A stretch of DNA of 64,000 nt from HXMU1420-13 sp965228545 (GCA_965228545.1 OZ245822.1:1-64000); one strand, 5' to 3'; shown: positions 34,361 to 43,941, numbered from the stretch's first letter. Notes: generated from the letters alone by a model not told the origin. Translations and numbers: made by a program.

Positions 34361-34697
34361 GTACTCTTGATTCGTTTAGTATTTCCAACGTTTTTTTTAA
34401 ACGATTGGATACAGAATCAAGCCTTATTGTATGTTGCATTGGTTGGCTTTGATAATATGTATGGCTTTCGAGAAACTGGTTTTCAGTTACATTATAATGC
34501 ATATATAAAGCCAATCTTAAGCTGTCTTCGTTAGCAACACTATCTGCAGATTGTACCAAAGCGTTAAACAAATGAACCTCGGTAAGTACCTTCAAATACT
34601 GTGCTTCGGGTAGCAGGTTAGATGGAGGTGAATAAACAGGTTCCTCCTCACATCCCACAAAAAAAAACAAAGGCAGCAACAAAAAAACGATTCGCAT
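34320..34697 (-). CDS. DUF4296 lipoprotein
   Basis: A 125-residue lipoprotein with lipobox FFVGC at about 12-16. The DUF4296 pattern follows (LPEAQYLKVLTEVHLFNALV, then YYQSQPMQHTIRLDSVSNRLKKTLEIL). The family is found in Bacteroidota and relatives and has no known function. It overlaps the end of recQ by 41 bp in antisense, so the transcripts converge. The SDR gene lies 3 bp upstream on the same strand. Confidence 0.82.
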   Translation of the reverse strand: MRIVFLLLPLFFFVGCEEEPVYSPPSNLLPEAQYLKVLTEVHLFNALVQSADSVANEDSLRLALYMHYNVTENQFLESHTYYQSQPMQHTIRLDSVSNRLKKTLEILNESRVLSDSLTGNTRVFQ

Positions 34698-34700
34698 AAT

Positions 34701-35417
34701 CTATTTTTCGGGTGGTTTAGGATTTAACGGACGCATCGTAATTTCGTTGATCAAGAAGTTGTCTGGGGTTTCCAATACGTATTTGAGTGTTTTTGCAATG
34801 TCAATGGGGTGCATCATGTTATCGTGTAATTCTATAGCGTCAATTCCATCAAAAAATGAGGTGGCTATGGAGCCTGGGAAGAAGCACGAAACTTTAATAC
34901 CATCATAACGAAGCTCCTTAAAAAGAGCCTCACTAAATCCTCGAAGGCCAAATTTGGTAGCGTTATAAGCAGAAATTTTTGGATTTCCCATCAAGCCGGC
35001 AACTGAAGCTATATTTACAATATGGCAAACATTTGGGTTTTGCTTCATTTTAGGTACAACCAAATGCGTGAGATAAAACACACCCGACAGATTCACATCC
35101 ATCATCGTATTCCAATCTTTTACGCTCAGTTCATCCACCTCACCAAATATGCCAAGCCCTGCATTATTTACCAGAATATCCGGTTGTAGATCATCGAAGG
35201 TAGAAAGCACCCACTCTTCAACGTCGTCGTATTTAGTAACGTCCATGGTTACAGGGATAAATGAATCGCCCAGTTGCTTCTTAATTTTTGTTAGTTTGTT
35301 GGTGCTGCGGGCTAAGCCATATACGGTGCATCCGGCTTCTACCAGAATTTTTGCAAATTCGGTACCGATTCCACTACTCGCTCCGGTTACAATGGCAATT
35401 TTAGACGCTAAATTCAT
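34701..35417 (-). CDS. Short-chain dehydrogenase/reductase
   Basis: A 238-residue classical SDR. The NAD(P) motif TGASSGIG is at 11-18, NNAGLG at about 87, the catalytic serine in NIASVAG and YxxxK in SAYNATKFG. An arginine after the first beta strand (LARSTNK) suggests NADP preference. Substrate is not predictable. Cotranscribed with the DUF4296 lipoprotein and divergent from coaX. Confidence 0.88.
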   Translation of the reverse strand: MNLASKIAIVTGASSGIGTEFAKILVEAGCTVYGLARSTNKLTKIKKQLGDSFIPVTMDVTKYDDVEEWVLSTFDDLQPDILVNNAGLGIFGEVDELSVKDWNTMMDVNLSGVFYLTHLVVPKMKQNPNVCHIVNIASVAGLMGNPKISAYNATKFGLRGFSEALFKELRYDGIKVSCFFPGSIATSFFDGIDAIELHDNMMHPIDIAKTLKYVLETPDNFLINEITMRPLNPKPPEK

Positions 35418-35467
35418 AACTGTTGATGTTTTATTTTAACTATTTACTTAGAAGGTAATACAAATTC

Positions 35468-36199
35468 ATGAGCAATATCGATTCCATACCCATGGATAAA
35501 ATCGCATTTCTAGACGCTGGAAATAGTTCATTTAAAATCGGAATTCGGCTGGAAGATCAATGGGGAATTACCAAATTTAAAGAACCGGAAAAACTTGTAG
35601 ATTTCATCAAAGAACACGGCATAGCGTATGTAATTACAATAAGTGTTAAGCCGGATAATGCTTGGCTAGAGCAGTTGGTGGATCACACCCATATTGCCTT
35701 ACTCGAAGTGAGCGATATTCCTTCTGAAATGCATAACTACGAAACGCCGGATACTCTCGGCTTAGATCGGTTTTTCGCCTGTTTAGGTGCTTTTCAATGG
35801 GCGAATAAAGCAGTATTAGTTATTGATGCGGGTAGTGCATGTACACTTGATTTTATGGATGATCATGGTGTATTTCAAGGCGGAGTAATTATGCCGGGCG
35901 TTCAAAGTTTGCTCAAAGTTTTTCTGCAATCGGCCCCTAATCTTCCTCACTTTCCTTTTCAGATTCCAGATTCATTTCCCGGAAAAAGCAGTAACGAATC
36001 CTTGCAATGGGGACTTTCTCAATTATTTGTTGATGGGCTTAATGCGAACATCGTTCGTTATCAACAAAAGTACAGTGATTTCGAAATCTTTGTAACCGGA
36101 GGAGATGCAGAATTAGTTGCTCAATACATTGAGGAAGAATGCGTAGTTCGTACCGATTTAATTTTCACCGGAATGGAAGCACTGTTGAGCGAAGGTTAG
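35468..36199 (+). CDS. coaX: Type III pantothenate kinase
   Basis: First step of coenzyme A synthesis. ASKHA-fold motifs are visible: phosphate loop LDAGNSSFKIG near the start, DTLGLDRF at about 97-104, DAGSACTLDFMD and GGVIMPGV. The ATG at 35468 gives 243 residues; an internal ATG at 35492 (MDKIAFLDAG) would match the usual family start better, so the first eight residues are uncertain. The 3' end overlaps udk tail to tail by 4 bp. Confidence 0.9.
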   Translation: MSNIDSIPMDKIAFLDAGNSSFKIGIRLEDQWGITKFKEPEKLVDFIKEHGIAYVITISVKPDNAWLEQLVDHTHIALLEVSDIPSEMHNYETPDTLGLDRFFACLGAFQWANKAVLVIDAGSACTLDFMDDHGVFQGGVIMPGVQSLLKVFLQSAPNLPHFPFQIPDSFPGKSSNESLQWGLSQLFVDGLNANIVRYQQKYSDFEIFVTGGDAELVAQYIEEECVVRTDLIFTGMEALLSEG

Positions 36200-36819
36200 G
36201 TAAGTTTTCTCTCGATGAGCGAGATCACCATCTCTCGTGCCACTTGATTTTTGCCCCCTCGCGGGATAATGATATCGGCGTAGCGTTTACTGGGTTCAAC
36301 AAATTTTAAGTGCATCGGGCGTACGAATTGTTCGTATTGCTCAAACACGCTTTCCACGCTTCGGCCTCTTTTGTTGATGTCTCTTTTTAGGCGCCTCAGC
36401 AGTCTGATATCATCATCAGTATCCACAAAAATTTTAATATCCATGAGATTGATAAGCTGTGGCTCACTAAAAATCAAAATCCCATCAATCAAAATTACCT
36501 GAGTTGGTGTAGCCGTAATAGTTTCGTCTTTTCTAGTATGCTCGGCAAAATCATAAACAGGCACTTCAACCGGATAGCCCTCTGATAATGCTTCAATATG
36601 TCGAATCAATAATTCGGTTTCCAGTGAAGCTGGGTGATCAAAGTTCTGTTTAACACGTTCTTCTAAAGGCATATGCTTGAGATCACGATAATAAGAATCG
36701 TGTTCAAGCCGTAATATGTTCTCTTTGCTGAAATGCTCGCAGATATAATCAACAACAGTAGTTTTCCCTGATCCTGAGCCACCTGCCACACCGATTATGA
36801 GTGGTTTTTTATTCGACAT
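36196..36819 (-). CDS. udk: Uridine kinase
   Basis: Phosphorylates uridine and cytidine for pyrimidine salvage. Walker A GGSGSGKTTVVDY is at about 14-26; DSYYRDL, NFDHPASLE, VPVYDFAEHTR and VILIDGILIF follow in the standard order. 207 residues, normal for Udk. It starts 2 bp after the stop of the amidase gene on the same strand. Confidence 0.94.
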   Translation of the reverse strand: MSNKKPLIIGVAGGSGSGKTTVVDYICEHFSKENILRLEHDSYYRDLKHMPLEERVKQNFDHPASLETELLIRHIEALSEGYPVEVPVYDFAEHTRKDETITATPTQVILIDGILIFSEPQLINLMDIKIFVDTDDDIRLLRRLKRDINKRGRSVESVFEQYEQFVRPMHLKFVEPSKRYADIIIPRGGKNQVAREMVISLIERKLT

Positions 36820-36821
36820 AG

Positions 36822-38099
36822 TTAATTCGAGGAAGTAATTTCCTGACTTCGTTCGTATTCTTCTTTATAATCTCTGATTGACCTGAAAATTGCGGATGCC
36901 ATAATAGATTGGCCATAATCGCTGGATAAAAAACGTTGTTCACTAGGATTTGTTAGAAAGCCTACTTCAACAAGAAGCGCAGGCATCGATGCCTCGTAAA
37001 GCACCACAAAACCGGCTTGCTTAACACCGCGTGATCTCCGATTTGCCCGTTTCGAAAATTGATGATCCATCATCGAGGCAATGCGCTCACTGGTTGAAAT
37101 GTAACCACTATGCGCCAGTTCATAAATCAAAAGTTCTTCTTCGGTTAATTCACGCACTTCACGCTTACCATCATTAAAAATCATATTTTCTTTCTTCATT
37201 ACTTCCAGCGAGCTTTCACTTCGATGGAGCCCTAAAAAGAACACCTCGGTACCCCGCACCGAAGGATCGTGAAATCCATTAGCATGAATGGAAACAAATA
37301 GATCGCCTTCGTGGCGGTTTGCAATACTTCCACGATCGTACAGATCGATAAAAGTATCATCCTCGCGCGTGTAAATCACATTCACATCCGGCAAATATTC
37401 CTCGATGTATTCTCCCAATTTCAGCGAAATAGCAAGTACAATATCTTTTTCTTTGGTTCGCCGATATCCAATATTACCGGGGTCTTTTCCACCATGTCCG
37501 GCATCAATTACAACGGTGTCAAATTTAAGTTTGTCTGCTATTTCATTGTAGTTTTCATCCGGTTCGGTAGCTGGTATCATCGTGATGTCGAGGGCATCAT
37601 CAGGGTTTATATTTAGATACCAATTTTTGGCAAGAAATTGTTGCGTATACACCTCCACTTCGTAAGCGGTAGATTTCGTCATAGCCAATAGAAGATCATC
37701 CGAAGCCTTATCCGGATACGCCGTAGCCATAACAAACACGTTTTGATCCAAATAAATATCAACACCGTAGCTGTCTTCGAGTTTGTACAGGCGAACTTCC
37801 TGTATTTTACCACCAATTTCGGGTAGTTGGATTCCTGTAGTATCAATGTTATTGCCAAACAATTGCATCTGAATTAAATCGGAAGCCGGCTGAATGACTT
37901 GAAATGAATCTATAGGCTGATCGAAATGAAAACGAACCACGTATCCAAGTCCATCGCTACGCTCAGCTTTAGATACTCGTTCTAACTGTATTTGTGCAGA
38001 CGCACTTTGAGTAAAAGAGAAAATGATACCAACAACCGCGAAAACACGGAGAATAGCATACCCATTCATAATGGAAATGGATTTAAAATTAACGGCCAT
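36822..38099 (-). CDS. N-acetylmuramoyl-L-alanine amidase (amidase_3)
   Basis: A secreted zinc amidase that cleaves the lactyl-L-alanine bond of peptidoglycan. The N-terminus is hydrophobic up to about residue 35 (TQSASA); an internal ATG at 38069 is an alternative start. An AMIN-like beta domain fills about 40-170. The catalytic domain begins at VVIDAGHGGKDPGN, with FVSIHANGFHD (zinc histidine) and LLVEVGFLTN (catalytic glutamate). This domain order is like AmiC and related proteins used in cell separation. Upstream of and possibly cotranscribed with udk. Confidence 0.92.
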   Translation of the reverse strand: MAVNFKSISIMNGYAILRVFAVVGIIFSFTQSASAQIQLERVSKAERSDGLGYVVRFHFDQPIDSFQVIQPASDLIQMQLFGNNIDTTGIQLPEIGGKIQEVRLYKLEDSYGVDIYLDQNVFVMATAYPDKASDDLLLAMTKSTAYEVEVYTQQFLAKNWYLNINPDDALDITMIPATEPDENYNEIADKLKFDTVVIDAGHGGKDPGNIGYRRTKEKDIVLAISLKLGEYIEEYLPDVNVIYTREDDTFIDLYDRGSIANRHEGDLFVSIHANGFHDPSVRGTEVFFLGLHRSESSLEVMKKENMIFNDGKREVRELTEEELLIYELAHSGYISTSERIASMMDHQFSKRANRRSRGVKQAGFVVLYEASMPALLVEVGFLTNPSEQRFLSSDYGQSIMASAIFRSIRDYKEEYERSQEITSSN

Positions 38100-38254
38100 T
38101 TTTTCTGTAGATGATTGGTCGAAGATAATGCAATATTTAACCTAATGAAAGCTTCTATTGTTGCCTAAATTTTTCGTTTATAGCCAAAAAACATAGATTA
38201 TAGAGATTTTATTACTACCATTTATTCGATCGAAGAATACACATCATCTTAAAC

Positions 38255-41179
38255 GTGCAGACACAAAAAAGTACAGAAAAAGAATATTGGGGTTCAATAC
38301 AACCAAAAGTAGATCAATGGTTTACTAAATGGGGAGAGGCTCAGCATAGTGCTTTAAAACAAGTACTAACAGAATGTAAGAACGACCTTGATAAAGGAAA
38401 TCCAAAGGATGCCATTACCCGTTTAAAGAGTTTTGCGCACACGTTTACTAAGAAAGATGAACCTTCTTGGTTAAACGAACTCGATGAGATTGTCGCTCAA
38501 ATACCTGAGGCAGTGGTACTTCCACAAGAAGAAATTCATTTTGAAGTAGCGGAAGACGATTCGGGATTTGTACGATTCGTGAAGATGGTTAAGCGTATTC
38601 GGTTAAAAGGACGAGAATTGGGAACTGCTACAGTAAATGCGTTTTTAAAACTTGCAAAGAAAGATCCGGTTGAAGTCCCAACATTTACTCGTAATGTACC
38701 ATACAGAAATTTGGTTATGTTGCAGAGTATCCATTCGGCGTACATCATCAAAAGGTGGCAGAAAACTACCTCAGCGATAGTTTCTTATTTGCTTATCGAT
38801 TGTAAAAACAGAATGTTAATGCATCTAACTGATTCCAAACAGGAGTTTTTGCAACAGGTTATTGATCAAAGTAATGATGTAGTTGAAACGTTATACCAAT
38901 CGTTTAAGGATGCAACGGAAAAAGAACGGCGGCAACTTCATGAGCATATAATTCAGCGGCTTGAAATTGCAGGAACGGTAAAGCTCAAAGAAAGCAAACT
39001 AAGCGATGAAGTAATTCAACGGAGTAAGCAAAGCTACATTCTGGACTGGAAAGAAACGGCATCAATTTGGTCTGACCTGATCGATGCAAATGTGAAGCAG
39101 CTAACCGCAGCACAATCGTTGGTGCTTGTAGAAGAGGAATTGCAGAAAAGAGAGCAGTGGCTCAAAAATGATTTCACTAAAACAGTAACAGACTCAGTTT
39201 TACCTCTGCACGCCGAACTCATAGAGTTTTTAGAAAGTGAATTAGAGCAAGTAAAAAAAACGGGAGAGCATGCATCGAAGCTCTCGAAGTCGTGTGATGA
39301 GATTCAGAAAGTGACGGCTGAAATCATTGAAGAAAAAATTATACCGAAGCTGGACCAAACCACCGATGAGCGAACATTAAGTACATTTCTTGAAACCTAT
39401 GCTGCCGATGTAGCCACCTTAGCAAATCGAGTGGAAACGTGCTTACCACTGATTGAAGACATCGGGTTTAGGGAGCATCATCCCGAGTATTCTATCAAAG
39501 ATATAGAATGGCAATCGTTGTTCAGACGATTATTAGGGGATGAATATCTTCTTGAATTATTGCCTGAACAGTTAGATCCGGAGGAAGAAGTAGCCGAATT
39601 AGCTGAAGAATTTGGAGAAGTGGTTCAGATAATCAAAACAAACCTTTCAATTGCCTCCGAAGCTGATAATTCGGAAGATGAAGGCCCACTCGAGATTGTA
39701 ACAAAAGGACTAGAGTTGGCGCTTGTGAAGCTTGCAGATTTGAAACAAGATGCCATCGCGATTGACGATTCGTTAGCTGATGAATTGTACAAACACCACA
39801 CCGAATTAATGGAACGTGTGATGAGGTTGTTACTAAATCAGGATGCCGGACAGATTAAATGGGCCGATACCCAAATTCGGGTTAAAGAGTCTGCTTCTGA
39901 TTACACAGAAAAAATTGGGATATACTGGGCTAAATTTACAGATCGGTTGCAGATCATCCGCCGTTTTGGACTTGCAAAATTTAATGAAATAGCCAAGGTT
40001 GTACGTACTTTTTTCGGTTTGGTAGAAGTGGAGCACATCAACGTGCAGAAAACTAATATTGCTACTCTTCTGTACGAAACCGACAAAAAATATCGTCAGC
40101 TTCCGTATATCTATCGCAGGCTGTTTGATTACAAACGATGTCCTGAGGAAGCTTTTTTTATTCGGAAGAAAGAGCATTTCGATCAAACCGAGCGAGCACA
40201 TCAACTCTGGACCACCGGCTTCCCATCCTCACTGGCAGTGATCGGAGAGAAAGGAAGTGGCCGTAGTACGCTCATCATGTATTTAGAGCAAGAAATACTT
40301 AAAGGTGAGCGAATCGAACACATATCCATCGAAAACAGCATTTCTACCGAAGCAGAGTTATTAGAAATTATATGTAAACAGTTTAAAATTCAGCCTAAAG
40401 AAAGCATTAACGATATTATTGATTTACTGAACAGAAGACGGAGGAAAACAGTGATTGTGCTCGAAAATATGCAGAACAGTTTTCTACGAACCGTTCGAGG
40501 TTATCAGGCGGTGGGGGCATTGCTGTATTTGATTGCTGAAACAAAAGAGCAGGTTTTATGGGTTTGTTCTTGTTCTAGATATGCCTGGAATTTTCTAAAT
40601 GTAGCAGTAAAAATCAGCGATTATTTTTCGCATACTATTGTGGTAGATTCTTATAGTAAGGATGAAATTGAGGAATTGATCCTAAAACGCCAAAAAGCAA
40701 GTGGTTACCAATTAGAATTTGTACCTGATGAAACCACTGCAAAAAGCAGATCTTATAAAAAACTGCTGGACGATCCCGAAGCAGCGCAGGAATACTTAGC
40801 CACCGAGTTCTTCAACGAACTTTCTAAAATGGCCGAAGGAAATGCCACCGTAGCTATGATTTATTGGATTCGATCGATCCAGAAAATCGAAGGATCGTTT
40901 ATCTACTTGCAACCGGTAGAATTTCAGGGCATACAATATCTGTCGGAACTAGACTCCAACACATTATTTGTACTTAATGCATTTGTGAAGCATGATGTAC
41001 TTACAGCCAGCGAACTCGCCGGCGTGATGAATATTTCGATGGTAGATTCTGAGACAATTATCTCTCGCTTATTTTCGAGGGGACTGCTAGTTAGAAATGA
41101 GAAAAAGTACAGCCTCAATGATTTAATATACCGTCAGGTTGTTCGCTTGTTGAAGTCACGAAATTTTATAAACGCCTGA
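38255..41179 (+). CDS. Large P-loop (AAA/STAND-like) protein paired with MscS
   Basis: A 974-residue cytosolic protein, GTG start. Residues 1-640 are nearly all alpha-helical, with no transmembrane segment or known domain that I recognise. An ATPase-like domain follows: the P-loop GEKGSGRST at about 664 has R instead of the Walker A lysine, and the Walker B-like VIVLENM at about 733 has E-N instead of D-E. A winged-helix-like segment (LTASELAGVMNISMVDSETIISRLFSRGLL) lies near 910-945. The stop is followed by one base and then the MscS start, so the two are coupled. A sensor or regulator of the channel is inference. Confidence 0.72.
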   Translation: MQTQKSTEKEYWGSIQPKVDQWFTKWGEAQHSALKQVLTECKNDLDKGNPKDAITRLKSFAHTFTKKDEPSWLNELDEIVAQIPEAVVLPQEEIHFEVAEDDSGFVRFVKMVKRIRLKGRELGTATVNAFLKLAKKDPVEVPTFTRNVPYRNLVMLQSIHSAYIIKRWQKTTSAIVSYLLIDCKNRMLMHLTDSKQEFLQQVIDQSNDVVETLYQSFKDATEKERRQLHEHIIQRLEIAGTVKLKESKLSDEVIQRSKQSYILDWKETASIWSDLIDANVKQLTAAQSLVLVEEELQKREQWLKNDFTKTVTDSVLPLHAELIEFLESELEQVKKTGEHASKLSKSCDEIQKVTAEIIEEKIIPKLDQTTDERTLSTFLETYAADVATLANRVETCLPLIEDIGFREHHPEYSIKDIEWQSLFRRLLGDEYLLELLPEQLDPEEEVAELAEEFGEVVQIIKTNLSIASEADNSEDEGPLEIVTKGLELALVKLADLKQDAIAIDDSLADELYKHHTELMERVMRLLLNQDAGQIKWADTQIRVKESASDYTEKIGIYWAKFTDRLQIIRRFGLAKFNEIAKVVRTFFGLVEVEHINVQKTNIATLLYETDKKYRQLPYIYRRLFDYKRCPEEAFFIRKKEHFDQTERAHQLWTTGFPSSLAVIGEKGSGRSTLIMYLEQEILKGERIEHISIENSISTEAELLEIICKQFKIQPKESINDIIDLLNRRRRKTVIVLENMQNSFLRTVRGYQAVGALLYLIAETKEQVLWVCSCSRYAWNFLNVAVKISDYFSHTIVVDSYSKDEIEELILKRQKASGYQLEFVPDETTAKSRSYKKLLDDPEAAQEYLATEFFNELSKMAEGNATVAMIYWIRSIQKIEGSFIYLQPVEFQGIQYLSELDSNTLFVLNAFVKHDVLTASELAGVMNISMVDSETIISRLFSRGLLVRNEKKYSLNDLIYRQVVRLLKSRNFINA

Positions 41180-41180
41180 T

Positions 41181-42080
41181 ATGAAATACCTGCTATCCTT
41201 TATTTTCTTATTGATTGTTGGCGCTGAATGGGCTTTTGCGCAAACTACGGCTGCAGCAGACACCACAAATGCAGTTGCTAGTTCTGACTCGAAAATCGGG
41301 CAAATAAAAGATCTCATTTCGGTTGGTAAAATTATTTACTCCTTGCTGGTGCTTGGGGGAACTTATCTGTTTAACCGGGTAGTCATTTTTTTACTAGGCG
41401 CTTTGGCAGAACGGCAATCCTCGTATCGTTTGCTGATTAAACGATTAGTACCGTTTCTAAATGTGTTTGTGTGGTCGTTCGCTATTTTTATTGTGATTGC
41501 CGGAATCATTTCGCCACCTATGGAAACCGTGGTAGCCGTTGGCGCATCCATTGGTATTGCCGTTGGTTTTGCTTCGCAGGATATCTTAAAGAATATTTTT
41601 GGTGGTTTTATCATCATTATGGATCGTCCGTTTCAGGTGGGAGACAAGATCGAGGTGAACAGCCATTACGGCGAAGTAATGGAAATTGGATTACGTTCAA
41701 CGCGCATCGTAACTCCTGATGATTCTGTTGTTTCCATCCCAAATGCTGATATTGTAAGTAACTCGGTTTCCAACACAAACTCCGGTGCGCTTGACTGTCA
41801 GGTGGTGATTGAAGTTTTTTTACCGGCAAAAACGGATATCGATCAGGTAAAAGAAATTGCCTTTAAAGCTGCCATTTCTTCGCGCTACGTATATTTAAAG
41901 AAACCCATTGTTGTGATGACAGCAAATCAGGTACACGAGCAAAATTACGTAATGGTTTGTAAGGTAAAAGCCTATGTGTTAGACATCAGGTATGAGTTTT
42001 TATTGAAAAGCGACATCACCGAACTGATAATGAATGAGTTAAATGCACGTAATTTGATACCAGCATATCAGAGTAAATAG
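41181..42080 (+). CDS. MscS-family mechanosensitive ion channel
   Basis: A 299-residue channel with signal-peptide-like N-terminus (to about residue 22, FAQT), three transmembrane helices, and the pore helix with glycine/alanine spacing (VVAVGASIGIAVGFASQDILKNIFGG). The cytoplasmic beta domain follows (DRPFQVGDKIEV, RIVTPDDSVVSIPNADI). It relieves membrane tension on osmotic downshift. Length matches the single-domain MscS. It starts one base after the large P-loop gene stop. A 148-bp gap separates it from the ankyrin gene. Confidence 0.92.
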   Translation: MKYLLSFIFLLIVGAEWAFAQTTAAADTTNAVASSDSKIGQIKDLISVGKIIYSLLVLGGTYLFNRVVIFLLGALAERQSSYRLLIKRLVPFLNVFVWSFAIFIVIAGIISPPMETVVAVGASIGIAVGFASQDILKNIFGGFIIIMDRPFQVGDKIEVNSHYGEVMEIGLRSTRIVTPDDSVVSIPNADIVSNSVSNTNSGALDCQVVIEVFLPAKTDIDQVKEIAFKAAISSRYVYLKKPIVVMTANQVHEQNYVMVCKVKAYVLDIRYEFLLKSDITELIMNELNARNLIPAYQSK

Positions 42081-42228
42081 TGTAAAGTAACACAGTTATT
42101 TTATTGGGGTAACTTCATCATTCCTTCATCTTAGCAAGCCACATTCCACTTGACATTAGTGCTCAAGGCAATTACAATGCGAGGGCTAATCTTTCATTTA
42201 TTTTAAGAAAAACTGTAGGAGGAATATT

Positions 42229-42609
42229 ATGAATGAGGAAATATTTCTTGACGCCGCTGAGAATGGCGACCTCGAGACAGTAACCCGATTCCTAGCGGAT
42301 GGAAATAACGTAAACACCAAAGATGAACACGACCGAACCGCTTTATTAAAAGCAGCCAAGCACGGTCATAAACAAATAGTAGAGGCACTGATAAATGCTG
42401 GGGCAGAAATCGATCATAGGGATAATCGTGGAACAACAGCCTTGTATTGGGCATCCACGAACGGATTTAAAGAAATCGTAGAATTATTGATTGAGCATAA
42501 AAGCGACGTTGATGTACATGACGATCGCGGTTGGTCGGCACTCGATCAGGCGGTTGCACAAAATCATAAAGGCGTAGCTAGTATATTACAGGAGGCCGGA
42601 GCGCACTAA
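42229..42609 (+). CDS. Small ankyrin-repeat protein
   Basis: 126 residues of about three and a half ankyrin repeats (DRTALLKAAKHGHKQIVEALINAGAEI, GTTALYWASTNGFKEIVELLIEH, WSALDQAVAQNHKGVASILQEAG), with no signal peptide. An excellent ribosome binding site aggagg (42217-42222) lies 6 nt before the ATG. It is a protein-interaction module; the partner is unknown. It may be cotranscribed with the ATPase/MscS genes. Confidence 0.9.
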   Translation: MNEEIFLDAAENGDLETVTRFLADGNNVNTKDEHDRTALLKAAKHGHKQIVEALINAGAEIDHRDNRGTTALYWASTNGFKEIVELLIEHKSDVDVHDDRGWSALDQAVAQNHKGVASILQEAGAH

Positions 42610-42639
42610 ACGCTTAAAACCAACATTACCAAAAAATCT

Positions 42640-42672
42640 AAACCCTCTTCAGAAAGCTGTTGAGGGTTTTTT
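42640..42672 (+). terminator. Terminator after the ankyrin gene
   Basis: A stem with 8-bp arms aaaccctc/gagggttt plus an inner cag/ctg, followed by T6. It also overlaps the end of the convergent methyltransferase gene and may stop both transcripts. Confidence 0.85.
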
Positions 42673-43387
42673 ATTTCCCGTAAAGAATGAAGATGGTTGG
42701 GCGTTTATTCAATTCAGGGAGCTTACTGCGGTTCCACTCACCAATTTCTTTAGAATGTATATATTCCGTTTCTAAAGTGATGTCGCAGGCAATGCAAAGT
42801 CGAGTTTCGGGCCGACAGGTTTCCAGAATACTTTTTAGCATTTCGTTATTGCGATAGGGCGCTTCCATAAAAACCTGTGTGCGATCATGTCGGCGAGATT
42901 CACCTTCCAGCTGAATTAACATCTGCTTACGCCCTTTTTGGTCAATAGGGAGGTAGCCGTTAAATGCAAACGATTGTCCGTTAAAACCCGAAGCCATCAT
43001 AGCTAAGAGAATACTGGATGGACCAATAAGTGGAACCACTCGAATTCCATTTTGATGAGCCATTTTGACGAGTTTTGCTCCCGGATCAGCAATTCCCGGA
43101 GCTCCTGCTTCCGACAATATCCCCATGTCTCTGCCAGACTTAAGTGGCTTCAAAAATGAGAAAACCTCCTGGTCTGGGGTTTTTTTGTTTAGTGGATAAA
43201 AATCAATGTTATACTCAGGAATGGTATCCCCAACCCATTGCAAAAACTTCACCGCCGATTGGATATTTTCTACGGCTAACGCATCCAGTTTTCGAACAAC
43301 TTCCAACGTGTATTCGGGCAGAGCATTATTTGAGGGAGTTTTTCCAAGTGTGGTTGGAATCAGATATAAAGTGCCATTCGCGCTCAT
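42671..43387 (-). CDS. Tetrapyrrole-methylase-family SAM methyltransferase (RsmI-like)
   Basis: A 238-residue protein of the tetrapyrrole methylase superfamily, which includes the rRNA enzyme RsmI. GTLYLIPTTLG opens the N-terminal domain, followed by DMGILSEAGAPGIADPG and VPLIGPSSILLAMMASGFN, which carry the SAM-binding glycines, and MEAPYRNNEML in the second domain. It is shorter than RsmI (about 280), so the substrate is uncertain. Its ATG overlaps the stop of the upstream membrane protein gene by 4 bp. Confidence 0.85.
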   Translation of the reverse strand: MSANGTLYLIPTTLGKTPSNNALPEYTLEVVRKLDALAVENIQSAVKFLQWVGDTIPEYNIDFYPLNKKTPDQEVFSFLKPLKSGRDMGILSEAGAPGIADPGAKLVKMAHQNGIRVVPLIGPSSILLAMMASGFNGQSFAFNGYLPIDQKGRKQMLIQLEGESRRHDRTQVFMEAPYRNNEMLKSILETCRPETRLCIACDITLETEYIHSKEIGEWNRSKLPELNKRPTIFILYGK

Positions 43388-43866
43388 ACATCCACCCGTT
43401 CTATTGAGAACTTACTGGATTCGCCCGAGGCTCTACGATTGGCATATTTGGTTACAAAAATCATCACTACGATCAATATACTCAGTCCGATCAACGCTAT
43501 TATCATATTCATAAACGAAGTACTTCGCTGAAGCTCATAGGTCGGAATCATCACAATTTCCTGATAAGCCCCTTCTTTGTAGCGAATGGGAATTACAGCA
43601 GTATCCATAATTTTATGCGCCATTTGAACCGAAAGCGACAGTCGACGCTCAACGGTTTCACCCTCCGGATCTACAAATTTCAAATCAACGTAGCCATTGC
43701 TTTGTGCAGCAATTTGTTTGATGTCGAAATCGGTAACATCAGCGGCAATGCTTTCACCGTTGTTGTAGGTGTAGATGGTTCCGCGATATACGTTGAGTTG
43801 TTGAATGGAGATAAAAGCTAAATAGCACGGAAAGAGCCAAAGGAGATATAACAGACGAAATTTCAT
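43384..43866 (-). CDS. Conserved-type membrane protein with two TM helices
   Basis: A 160-residue protein with an N-terminal hydrophobic helix (LLYLLWLFPCYLAFISI), an exported beta-rich loop (RGTIYTYNNGESIAADVTDFD, FVDPEGETVERRLSL) and a second helix at about 120-140 (MIIALIGLSILIVVMIFV). I do not recognise the family. I use the ATG at 43866. It is coupled to the methyltransferase gene by ATGA overlap. Function is unknown. Confidence 0.7.
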   Translation of the reverse strand: MKFRLLYLLWLFPCYLAFISIQQLNVYRGTIYTYNNGESIAADVTDFDIKQIAAQSNGYVDLKFVDPEGETVERRLSLSVQMAHKIMDTAVIPIRYKEGAYQEIVMIPTYELQRSTSFMNMIIALIGLSILIVVMIFVTKYANRRASGESSKFSIERVDV

Positions 43867-43941
43867 AGTGGTTGTATGGTCCAAATTTCAGTTTTCAAAT
43901 TTCAAACAATCTTTAAAACTCAAAGTTCGATGTTCAATTGT

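Noticed and set aside
38536..41118. Antisense frames inside the large P-loop gene
   Set aside because: Several frames over 60 codons exist on the minus strand, but they have no ribosome binding sites or recognisable motifs and are shadows of the main gene.
42671..43387. Assigning the methyltransferase the symbol rsmI
   Set aside because: It is about 40 residues shorter than RsmI and belongs to a broader tetrapyrrole-methylase group, so orthology is not secure.
43885..43941. Short caattgttcaattgttc repeat as a regulatory element
   Set aside because: It is a simple low-complexity duplication in a 57-bp gap, and no second copy was noticed elsewhere.
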